Source: a virus
Virus record (IMG/VR): IMGVR_UViG_3300023184_004051
Coordinates: 44,671 to 108,670 of that record
Strand: one strand, 5' to 3'
Length of the DNA: 64,000 nucleotides
The notes beneath the pieces were generated by a model, which did not search any database, was not told the DNA's origin, and saw nothing but the letters and a program-made list of their open reading frames with translations. Shown here piece after piece: positions 51,622 through 57,306 of the stretch (its first letter is position 1; every line of letters starts with the position of its first letter). A program made the position numbers and the translations under genes.

Positions 51622-52070
51622 CGGTTCAATCCAACTTCAGCGAAGGTGGACAGTTAGAGATAGTCCAACACCCACATCCAATCCTCGCCACTGTTGCCAC
51701 TCCCGTCACGGATTTCAGCACTATCCCCGCTCTTGTCTTGACAATGCGCCAAGCAATGAAGGAACACCGTGGCGTTGGGATTGCGGCAAACCAAATCGGT
51801 GACCCAAGAGCCGTGTGCATCGTCAAGGGAACCGTGATGGTCAACCCAACGGTAGTGAAAACCAGCGGCAGGGCGTTGTTGGCGTTAGAAGGCTGCCTCT
51901 CTGTCAAGGCGAGCGGCGAAGCCTATCCCCGCACGGCTCACGACTTCATCACCGTGGCGTTCCAAAACTCCAAAGGTGAAAAGGTTGTCCAAACCTTTAG
52001 CGATTGGGATGCTCGCATTGTCCAACACGAACTCCGTCACCTCAACGGGAAAACGATTGCCGATGCCTGA
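51618..52070 (+). CDS. peptide deformylase
   Basis: 150 residues. Motif 1 RGVGIAANQIGDP (~51-63), motif 2 LEGCLSVKA (Cys metal ligand, ~90) and motif 3 IVQHELRHLNGKT (HExxH metal site, ~135-142) are all present. Motif 3 has Arg where bacterial enzymes usually have Asp (HExDH). It removes formyl groups from nascent proteins. Phages often carry such genes, though why is not settled. Sits between zinc proteins and the tagged cluster. Confidence 0.9.
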   Translation: MTVQSNFSEGGQLEIVQHPHPILATVATPVTDFSTIPALVLTMRQAMKEHRGVGIAANQIGDPRAVCIVKGTVMVNPTVVKTSGRALLALEGCLSVKASGEAYPRTAHDFITVAFQNSKGEKVVQTFSDWDARIVQHELRHLNGKTIADA

Positions 52071-52197
52071 AGCACCACCGCCCAACAACCCTTTGGCGAC
52101 TTTTAGTGAGTGTCCTCATTGTGGTGAAATCCTCACGCCAGAACACGCCCACTTCAAGTGCCGAGGATGCGGTTGGCGTGATAGTTGCTGCGACTAG
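52063..52197 (+). CDS. zinc-ribbon protein, 44 aa
   Basis: ATG 52063 overlaps the deformylase stop. SECPHCGEILTPEHAHFKCRGCGW has two CxxC knuckles 16 residues apart, a typical zinc ribbon, ending RDSCCD. Function unknown. Confidence 0.65.
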   Translation: MPEAPPPNNPLATFSECPHCGEILTPEHAHFKCRGCGWRDSCCD

Positions 52198-52223
52198 AGA
52201 ACAGAAAAGTGACACCCCTGCTG

Positions 52224-52229
52224 TAATCT
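52224..52229 (+). promoter_or_regulatory. -10 box TAATCT, leaderless promoter
   Basis: Seven bases before ATG 52237. Drives the second group of tagged genes (52237-54664), which are spaced by 0-6 nt. Confidence 0.6.
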
Positions 52230-52236
52230 AGGGTCT

Positions 52237-52884
52237 ATGGCGACTAACCCTTTCTCTCTTGAAAACCTTGCACCAACTTGGGTGCAGGCTACTGAAATCC
52301 TCAAAGGTGACTTCGTTGGTCACCCCTTCCGTGGCAATCAGTGGGAACCCGGCAATAACCTCGGACTAAGCGAGATGACTTACACCGGAAGCGAAAAATG
52401 GAAAACAGTTGACCCGGCGCAAACTTACCAAGTTGGTTTTGGTCGAGATGACATTGGTACAACCCTCACCAGTAAAGGCGATGTTGGCATTTCCATTTAC
52501 GTTTATGACGATTGGCACGACGATATGGGTCAGTTGAATGTCCTAAAGAGCAGCGAACTGAAGTGGGTTTTGGATGGCATCAGTGGCGGAGAAGCCACTT
52601 GCCGCTCTTGCGAAACGACTTCCCCCCTCAAAGATTTCACTACCCCCGAAGTCATTGCTCCTACCGAAAAAGTTGTTCCGGCAAGCCTCGTCAAGGGCGG
52701 TTGCCCACATTGCGCGCAGGAAACGAGCATCGCAACCGTCGGTCAACTCCTTACGGCCTACACCAAAAACCCAACCAGCAAAGAGATAGACGACCTCACG
52801 GATGCTGTTCACGAGTCAATGACTGGAAACTACGGCGGCTACGACACAATGGATGAATACCGCAGCAGTAGCGGAGACTACTAA
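52237..52884 (+). CDS. tagged protein with zinc knuckles
   Basis: 215 residues. Tag: ATNPFSLENLAPTWVQATEI then LKGDFVGHPFRGNQWEPG. Middle region VGFGRDDIGTTLTSKGDVGI is beta-like. Two CxxC pairs (TCRSCETTS at ~120 and GGCPHCAQE at ~155) could hold one zinc. The C-terminus is acidic/Tyr-rich (GNYGGYDTMDEYRSSSGDY). Unrecognised beyond the tag. Confidence 0.65.
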   Translation: MATNPFSLENLAPTWVQATEILKGDFVGHPFRGNQWEPGNNLGLSEMTYTGSEKWKTVDPAQTYQVGFGRDDIGTTLTSKGDVGISIYVYDDWHDDMGQLNVLKSSELKWVLDGISGGEATCRSCETTSPLKDFTTPEVIAPTEKVVPASLVKGGCPHCAQETSIATVGQLLTAYTKNPTSKEIDDLTDAVHESMTGNYGGYDTMDEYRSSSGDY

Positions 52885-52889
52885 GTCCA

Positions 52890-53249
52890 ATGTCCGGTTT
52901 CACCACCAACGAACTTCTCTACCCCCTAACCAAAGGCGACCTACCCGGTCATCCCTTTCACGGAAATCAGTATGAGGCTGGCGCAGGTGAACTGACCCCT
53001 GATGACAGGGTAGACATTGAGGAACTGATTAGCGAACATCAAGGGAGCATCGGTTCGGCGCGTAGTGAAATCTCTGGGTCAAACCAATATCGGGACTCTG
53101 TTGGCGCAGGTGAATACCGGGCGCAACAACTTGAAAACGACATCGCTAACCACGAATACGCCATTGACGCGTTCAAGGTGGCGCTGCACTCTGGCAAAAA
53201 AGAAGATTTGGAATGGGCAAAAGCCCTTTCCGCTAGTGCATACAAGTAG
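52890..53249 (+). CDS. tagged small protein
   Basis: 119 residues. Tag: SGFTTNELLYPLTK then GDLPGHPFHGNQYEAG, nearly the same as that of the ADP-ribosyltransferase-like gene at 45341. The remaining ~85 residues form acidic helices (DDRVDIEELISEHQGSIGSA, YRAQQLENDIANHEYAIDAF). Unknown. Confidence 0.65.
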   Translation: MSGFTTNELLYPLTKGDLPGHPFHGNQYEAGAGELTPDDRVDIEELISEHQGSIGSARSEISGSNQYRDSVGAGEYRAQQLENDIANHEYAIDAFKVALHSGKKEDLEWAKALSASAYK

Positions 53250-53255
53250 GCAACC

Positions 53256-53960
53256 GTGAGTGATTTCACCACGACCTCCCTACTCAAAGGTCTTTCTCGC
53301 TACCCCCTAACAAAGGGGGATTTACCGGGGCATCCGTTCCACGGGAACCAGTGGACAACAGTTGGTGGAATAACCCCCGATGTTGCCAACTTCCTTACGA
53401 AAAACGCTAACAAGTTTTACAGGGCTGGTGGAAAGGTTGAGGTTGTCAAGTTCTACCAACGCAACCTTGCCAATGGTCGCAGCCGTGGAGATGAAAGACA
53501 GCGCCTCTCAAAGGTGCTGGACAAACTCTACGACGAGCAGCGCAAGGAATACGAAACCTCAGGGGATAGTGAAAAATACAAGGAGATTGAGCGCCTGATT
53601 TCGGGCTACTCCTTCACCAAACTTGCCTTGATGGGTTTTGGAAGCGCCATCGTCGCCACCGATAAAGACGGCAATGTGGTCGGGGCAATGAGTTACACCA
53701 CAAATGACGAAAGAATGAAAGTCGGCATCCTCGGCTCATCTAATGAACCTGATGGCGTGGCTACAGCCATTGAGGTGAAAGCGGCATCATTGGCAAACGA
53801 AAACTCCCTAAGGGTTGATAGCGAAGCCACTACAGACGCAGAGCCATATCACCGCCTCATCGGGAGAACCATTAGCGACCCACAAACCCTTGGGAGCAGT
53901 TGGTCAGCAGAGGAAGTCAAAGCAATCGCAGGCTTACCCGTCGGGCCGGAACACATCTAA
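53256..53960 (+). CDS. tagged GNAT-like protein 1
   Basis: 234 residues, GTG start. Tag: SDFTTTSLLKGLSRYPLTK then GDLPGHPFHGNQWTTVGG. A ~75-residue helical part follows. The C-terminal half has AIVATDKDGNVVGAMSYTTN, ILGSSNEPDGVATAIEVKAA and a closing PYHRLIGRT, which fit the beta4-alpha3 and tail of GNAT acyltransferases (G-a-G-AL ... f-e-lGF). Same length as the next gene. Substrate unknown; an injected modifying enzyme is one possibility. Confidence 0.55.
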   Translation: MSDFTTTSLLKGLSRYPLTKGDLPGHPFHGNQWTTVGGITPDVANFLTKNANKFYRAGGKVEVVKFYQRNLANGRSRGDERQRLSKVLDKLYDEQRKEYETSGDSEKYKEIERLISGYSFTKLALMGFGSAIVATDKDGNVVGAMSYTTNDERMKVGILGSSNEPDGVATAIEVKAASLANENSLRVDSEATTDAEPYHRLIGRTISDPQTLGSSWSAEEVKAIAGLPVGPEHI

Positions 53961-54664
53961 TGACACGCTTGGATTTCACTACTGAAGGCTTGCTCTATCC
54001 CTTGACCAAGGGGGATAGCCCCGGACATCCCTTCAGGGGGAACCAATGGCAAACCGTTGGGGGCATCACGCCAGAGGTAGCGGAGTTCATCACCACCAAT
54101 GCAAACAAGTTCTACAAAGCGGGCGGCAAAATCGTCAAAATCAAATCGGGGGCAACAAAACTCCGCAACGGCAAAGACCTTACAGAGGCCCGCCAAGAAA
54201 TGACCGCCAAGATTGAGCAACTGTCCACTAGACAGATGACCCCCGAAACAGAACGCCTCATAGAGGGCTACAAGATGATGCGCCGCAACCTCTCTATGCT
54301 GGACAGGGAAAAAGGCCGTGAAGCCTATGTCGCCTTAGACAAAGACGGAAACATCGCTGGTGTAATCGGCGCAATCCAACAACGCGCAGGGAAAGATTGG
54401 AAAATCACGGAGTTAGGCTCCACTAACGAAATCCCCGGAACCGCAACCGCTTTGGAACACTACATCGCTTCATCGGCAGGGAACACCAACTTAGAAAGTA
54501 TCTCTACAGCAGATGCCGTCAACTACCACACGGCTATTGGTAGAACCCTTGAACCCATCATCCACCCTTATGACAAAACCCCTACAGGAGACTTCACCTC
54601 AAACTGGTCACTCTCCGAGATGCAAGCGATTGCCAAACTCCCCATAGGCCCGAAACACATCTAA
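53960..54664 (+). CDS. tagged GNAT-like protein 2
   Basis: 234 residues, TAATG overlap. Paralogous to the previous gene over the whole length: tag LDFTTEGLLYPLTK then GDSPGHPFRGNQWQTVGG; EVAEFITTNANKFYKAGGKI against DVANFLTKNANKFYRAGGK; AYVALDKDGNIAGVIGAIQ; TELGSTNEIPGTATALEHYI; and an identical ending style (LPIGPKHI against LPVGPEHI). Clear tandem duplication, diverged to roughly half identity by eye. Confidence 0.55.
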   Translation: MTRLDFTTEGLLYPLTKGDSPGHPFRGNQWQTVGGITPEVAEFITTNANKFYKAGGKIVKIKSGATKLRNGKDLTEARQEMTAKIEQLSTRQMTPETERLIEGYKMMRRNLSMLDREKGREAYVALDKDGNIAGVIGAIQQRAGKDWKITELGSTNEIPGTATALEHYIASSAGNTNLESISTADAVNYHTAIGRTLEPIIHPYDKTPTGDFTSNWSLSEMQAIAKLPIGPKHI

Positions 54665-54690
54665 CCCTTCCATATTTCACTACAGGGGTT

Positions 54691-54696
54691 TAGACT
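54691..54696 (+). promoter_or_regulatory. -10 box TAGACT, leaderless promoter
   Basis: Seven bases before ATG 54704 of the small terminase gene. TTTCACTA lies upstream. Confidence 0.6.
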
Positions 54697-54703
54697 CATC
54701 ACT

Positions 54704-55318
54704 ATGTCCGACACTTCCAATACTCCCGAGTTCACCTTGCCGCCCCTTCCCGAAAAGGGTAAGAGGACAGGCAGAAAGACCCTTCTCACCCCAGAGGTCA
54801 CCGATGCCGTTGTAAGGCTTCTCAAAGCCGGAAACTACCTCAGTCAAACAGCACGGTATCTCGGCCTAGACCCAACCACTCTGAACAGTTGGAGGGCAAG
54901 AGGGAACGAACTGATGGCAAGTGGGAGGGAGGATTTGGATGAATACGAACAAATGTTCGTAGACTTCTCCATTGCCGTAGAGAGTGCAAAGGCTGAGGCT
55001 GAAATCAGGGCAGTAGACATCATCCGCAAGGCTATGCCGAAAGATTGGCGAGCAGCAACTTGGTATTTGGAAAGAACCAACAACCGAGATTGGGGAGCAA
55101 CCCAACGGACAGAGGTATCAGGCCCAGATGGAGGGGCTATCCCGATAGATGTGGACAGTGTGTATCGGAAGTTGGAAGCGGTCACCCAAAGGGTCGTTTT
55201 GGAAGCCGAGATTGCATCTCAGCCGACAGAGAGTGCGGAACTACCAGAGAGTGCCGGAGATGGTGAAATAGAGGCCAATGAGCCGGTTGTAGAGAGTGAA
55301 CCGAATAAGGCGTTATGA
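54704..55318 (+). CDS. terminase small subunit
   Basis: 204 residues. Residues ~22-70 (GRKTLLTPEVTDAVVRLLKA, GNYLSQTARYLGLDPTTLNS) are the HTH that binds the packaging site. KAEAEIRAVDIIRKAMPKDW and ATWYLERTNNRDWG are conserved in the small terminase/phBC6A51-like family. The C-terminus is acidic. It is separated from the large subunit by 2 kb of mainly non-coding DNA, which is unusual. Confidence 0.85.
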   Translation: MSDTSNTPEFTLPPLPEKGKRTGRKTLLTPEVTDAVVRLLKAGNYLSQTARYLGLDPTTLNSWRARGNELMASGREDLDEYEQMFVDFSIAVESAKAEAEIRAVDIIRKAMPKDWRAATWYLERTNNRDWGATQRTEVSGPDGGAIPIDVDSVYRKLEAVTQRVVLEAEIASQPTESAELPESAGDGEIEANEPVVESEPNKAL

Positions 55319-55412
55319 CCCAATATTGGCGTTATGACAGCCCTGCCCTTACGAGCCTCGGAACTTCCCTTCCCAAAACTCAACCGTCGTTTAGTGAAAT
55401 CCAATAAAAGAC

Positions 55413-55441
55413 TTGACTTTGGATGTGGGTTGCGTTAGCCT
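55413..55441 (+). promoter_or_regulatory. promoter TTGACT-N17-TAGCCT for a non-coding RNA
   Basis: Good hexamers with exact 17-nt spacing; start expected near 55448. The downstream ~300 nt has no convincing ORF. Confidence 0.65.
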
Positions 55442-55447
55442 GCGTTT

Positions 55448-55746
55448 GGCCGCAACAAGGCGGCCCAAAAACATAGAAGTTCAGGGACTACACACCCTGC
55501 ACCTCTACCGCAAACAGCGAACAAGAGCCGGCCCCGCCACAAGACTGACCTGTCCAAGTCAGAGGGGTCGGCTTGTTGCGTTGTAGGGCATTGACGGTTA
55601 GTGAAATGTGCGATTACGCTCTTGGTTGAAGTGGCCGCTACAGAAACCCATAGGTCTAAAGGGTCTGCAACCTTTACTGACGAGTAGGGCGCTGCTTCTA
55701 GGGCAACAGCAGACCCGCCTCCCTTTTGCGACGGCGGGGAGTTTTT
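55448..55746 (+). ncRNA. candidate structured RNA 1
   Basis: Between a sigma70-type promoter and two terminators. Internal hairpins include GGCCGC-AACAAG-GCGGCC, CAGGG-ACTACACA-CCCTG, a long stem CCGGCCCC / GGGGTCGG (about 55541-55578) enclosing GACT...AGTC, and GCTG...CAGC. The only ORF reading through (from 55608) runs past the terminators and has no protein-like content. Ends are inferred. Confidence 0.5.
55714..55746 (+). terminator. intrinsic terminator of RNA 1
   Basis: CCCGCC / GGCGGG stem followed by GAGTTTTT. Confidence 0.75.
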
Positions 55747-55748
55747 GG

Positions 55749-55785
55749 CTAAGACCTCCGCACTATGCGGGGGTCTTAGTTATTT
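55749..55785 (+). terminator. second terminator, 13-bp stem
   Basis: CTAAGACCTCCGC pairs with GCGGGGGTCTTAG (one T-G pair) around ACTAT, followed by TTATTT. Confidence 0.8.
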
Positions 55786-55807
55786 CACTACGATGCGCTC
55801 GCTCGAC

Positions 55808-55928
55808 AAAAAACCCCGAGTTTTGGAAAACTCCGCAGATTTCAGCAGATTTTCGTAGACGAAAAACCCCCCGTTCCAAAACGCAACACGGGCAGACAAA
55901 AACCCCCTCGCAAGCGAAAACAAGGGGG
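55808..55928 (-). terminator. three tandem leftward terminators
   Basis: Read on the minus strand, three stem-loops each run into GGGG(G)TTTTT: GAGTTTTCCAAAACTC then GGGGTTTTTT (to 55808); CCCGT...ACGGGGGG then TTTTT (to 55863); and CCCCCT...AGGGGG then TTTTT (55928-55898). The first to act on RNA 2 is the last named. Together they would stop leftward transcription from entering the small terminase operon. Confidence 0.7.
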
Positions 55929-56018
55929 CTTCGTCTTAGTTAGGGAGGGCAACACCGCAGCCGTCGTCGAATGAATACCGACTAAGGAAAAACAGAGAAA
56001 CGACGACTACGGGTTGCC
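55898..56018 (-). ncRNA. candidate small antisense RNA (RNA 2)
   Basis: About 121 nt from a near-perfect promoter to an intrinsic terminator. The 5' part folds into a stem (GGCAAC/GTTGCC, CCG/CGG, GTCGTCG/CGACGAC, with internal loops) closing a 31-nt loop (55969-55999). The loop contains CCTTAGTCGGT, the complement of the ACCGACTAAGGA leader element of several phage mRNAs. Pairing would reach 15 bases with the leader of the gene at 62202 and 12 with those at 10395 and 61901. Existence of the RNA is an inference from these signals. Confidence 0.6.
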
Positions 56019-56025
56019 GACTCAC

Positions 56026-56054
56026 ATCATAAAGCGAACACAGGTTCGTGTCAA
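56026..56054 (-). promoter_or_regulatory. promoter TTGACA-N17-TATGAT (minus strand)
   Basis: The closest match to consensus in the window. Start expected near 56019, exactly at the first base of the RNA 2 stem. Confidence 0.85.
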
Positions 56055-56114
56055 GCGGTATGTGACACCCCCCTCGTAAACTTGTTCCCGGAGGGGTCTG
56101 TCTCCGTACAGCGC

Positions 56115-56197
56115 AAGACCCCCACCGGAGGTCGGTGAGGGTCTTATGCGCCCGACTAAGAGCGAGCGGCGGCGACGAAGTGGGGGCTTCATCACCT
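56115..56197 (-). ncRNA. candidate small RNA 3 with the same antisense core
   Basis: From the promoter at 56204-56232 to a 12-bp hairpin (AAGACCCTCACC / GGTGGGGGTCTT, 56145-56115). Between them lies CTTAGTCGG (56160-56152), the same core as in RNA 2, flanked by CGCC...GGGCG arms. The hairpin lacks a T-run, so the 3' end is uncertain. A 56-codon arginine-rich frame also begins near the start but has no good ribosome site. Confidence 0.4.
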
Positions 56198-56203
56198 GCA
56201 ACT

Positions 56204-56232
56204 ACTCTATCACGGTTGAGTGACCAATGCAA
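56204..56232 (-). promoter_or_regulatory. promoter TTGCAT-N17-TAGAGT (minus strand)
   Basis: Same hexamer type and spacing as the protein-gene promoters at 31292 and 48295. Confidence 0.65.
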
Positions 56233-56243
56233 ATCGGGCAAAG

Positions 56244-56271
56244 AAAAAAGCCCCACCCCGAAGGGTGAGGC
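56244..56271 (-). terminator. intrinsic terminator of RNA 4 (minus strand)
   Basis: GCCTCACCC-TTCG-GGGTGGGGC followed by TTTTTT: a perfect stem (one T-G pair) with TTCG loop. Confidence 0.9.
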
Positions 56272-56661
56272 TCTGTCTCGCAAGGCTACTTATCGGATTT
56301 CCCTTTTCCTCAGGCTAACCGCTCTCGCTCCCCACTTCCTAGACAGCGCGGCTACACCTCCTACGAGTGCCACTTCTAGGCTTGCCCGCACACTTGCGCG
56401 ATTGGGCTTTGAGTATTTGTGACCCGATGAGTCTGGCGTGTCACCCTGCTAGCCCACACGCCTTTGGATGGAAGGTCAAGCGCAACCTGCCGGCCCGCTA
56501 TCGCTCGTCATCCTCCGGCGCAGAACGCACATAGGGATTTCCCTTTCTAAGAGGTAGACCCCCCCAAACTGCTCAGCCTTAGAAGCCCGCAGCCCAAAGT
56601 GACACAACACACCCATCGGATTTCGTTGTCAAGGAACTTCGTGAGGTCTACCGCCCCTCAC
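56244..56661 (-). ncRNA. candidate large structured RNA 4 (~418 nt)
   Basis: Bounded by a promoter (56668-56696) and a perfect terminator. It opens with CGTGAGG...CCTCACG at the predicted first bases, and contains GGCGTGT...ACACGCC, CCTAGA...TCTAGG with an inner GTGGC/GCCGC, and two copies of AAAGGGAAATCC. Frames on either strand are short or lack starts. Not recognised as tmRNA, RNase P or 6S RNA. Possibly a giant phage RNA of the ornate (GOLLD-like) kind, but this is only a suggestion. Confidence 0.5.
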
Positions 56662-56667
56662 GCAACT

Positions 56668-56696
56668 ACCATACACCACTCTAGTTTGGAAGTCAA
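56668..56696 (-). promoter_or_regulatory. promoter TTGACT-N17-TATGGT (minus strand)
   Basis: 17-nt spacing, start near 56661, at the base of the first hairpin of RNA 4. Confidence 0.7.
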
Positions 56697-56722
56697 GTCA
56701 TTTGGAAAGAATATTTCCAAAC

Positions 56723-56836
56723 TCAACAACCTTCCTCTCGCATCTGGCTCAACAGCATCTCATCTGCGAGTGCTTCCAAGTCCTCGTCGGACATACCCTC
56801 GAAGTTGCTCGCTACCATCTCATCCCAAGTCATCAT
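56723..56836 (-). CDS. small acidic protein, 37 aa
   Basis: ATG 56836 (tandem ATGATG) follows GAGGTG at good spacing, and the promoter lies 36 nt upstream. Peptide MMTWDEMVASNFEGMSDEDL, then EALADEMLLSQMREEGC: acidic and helical, typical of small phage regulators. It is the only credible ORF on the minus strand of this block. Confidence 0.65.
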   Translation of the reverse strand: MMTWDEMVASNFEGMSDEDLEALADEMLLSQMREEGC

Positions 56837-56871
56837 CAGTCACCTCGTTCTCGTTGTATCTACTACACCAC

Positions 56872-56900
56872 ACTCTATCAAGAGGGTGTCACATAGTCAA
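56872..56900 (-). promoter_or_regulatory. promoter TTGACT-N17-TAGAGT (minus strand)
   Basis: Drives the 37-aa gene. Back-to-back with the rightward promoter at 56931. Confidence 0.75.
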
Positions 56901-56930
56901 GTCATTTTGGAAATATTATTTGGCGGCCCC

Positions 56931-56959
56931 TTGCTCGACACCACCCCTCCTTGTATTTT
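56931..56959 (+). promoter_or_regulatory. promoter TTGCTC-N17-TATTTT, leaderless
   Basis: 17-nt spacing and only 6 nt from the -10 to ATG 56966. Overlaps a TTTTGGAA motif. Confidence 0.6.
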
Positions 56960-56965
56960 GGAAGT

Positions 56966-57145
56966 ATGAGCGCATACAACGGATTAGACACGACCACAGG
57001 AAACATCACCCCACTCTGGCTCTGCGATGAGGCAGGCTGCAATCTCGGATGTGAGGTTGGAACACCAGAGGCCGAAGGCTGGCTTGCCACCGAGGAAGCA
57101 CACTTCTGTCCTACCCACGTCATTTCTCGCTTCGGCAGCAAGTAG
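56966..57145 (+). CDS. small Cys-rich protein
   Basis: 59 residues from ATG 56966. LWLCDEAGCNLGCEVGTPEA and ATEEAHFCPTHVI give C----C---C and C--H, a plausible zinc site. Unrecognised; similar in type to the zinc proteins at 47827-52197. Confidence 0.65.
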   Translation: MSAYNGLDTTTGNITPLWLCDEAGCNLGCEVGTPEAEGWLATEEAHFCPTHVISRFGSK

Positions 57146-57149
57146 CAGC

Positions 57150-57180
57150 GGCCCAGCAGCGAGTTTTGGAAAACTGGGCC
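57150..57180 (+). terminator. hairpin, possible terminator
   Basis: GGCCCAG...CTGGGCC encloses AGTTTTGGAAAACT, itself an inverted repeat that overlaps the right arm. A T-run comes 10 nt later (57192-57197). The 15-mer GAGTTTTGGAAAACT also occurs at 55818. Confidence 0.5.
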
Positions 57181-57210
57181 ATACCCCCCTATTTTTTGTC
57201 CGAGCAGGGC

Positions 57211-57216
57211 TACGAT
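57211..57216 (+). promoter_or_regulatory. -10 box TACGAT, leaderless promoter for large terminase operon
   Basis: GCTACGAT six bases before ATG 57223; same box as at 1071 and 1413. Confidence 0.6.
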
Positions 57217-57222
57217 AGGGGG

Positions 57223-57306
57223 ATGAAGCATTACCTCCCATACCTCTACTCCTTCTTGGCAGGCTTTGGAACTGCGATGACCGTCGCTTTCTTTCGCCGT
57301 AGGTAG
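57223..57306 (+). CDS. micro-membrane protein, 27 aa
   Basis: Apparently leaderless ATG 57223 to TAG 57306, 4 nt before the large terminase ATG. MKHYLPYLYSFLAGFGTAMT then VAFFRRR: one membrane helix with a basic end. Might serve mainly to start the operon transcript; function unknown. Confidence 0.5.
   Translation: MKHYLPYLYSFLAGFGTAMTVAFFRRR

Noticed and set aside
55608-55943. 111-codon ORF in the RNA block (+)
   Set aside because: Runs through two strong terminators, lacks a ribosome site and has no protein-like sequence.
56041-56075. CGAAC-ACAG-GTTCG hairpin resembling a tRNA T-arm
   Set aside because: No acceptor, D or anticodon arms around it; it lies in the spacer of a strong minus-strand promoter. 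No tRNA was found in the window.
55936-56283. 115-codon minus-strand ORF across predicted RNAs 2 and 3
   Set aside because: Crosses promoters and hairpins and has no ribosome site; composition fits structured RNA rather than protein.
56244-56661. RNA 4 as tmRNA or RNase P RNA
   Set aside because: No tRNA-like ends, tag ORF or conserved P4-type sequences could be seen.
56599-57030. 143-codon + strand ORF over RNA 4 and the 37-aa gene
   Set aside because: Antisense to signals that are better supported; low-complexity His/Ser/Pro content.
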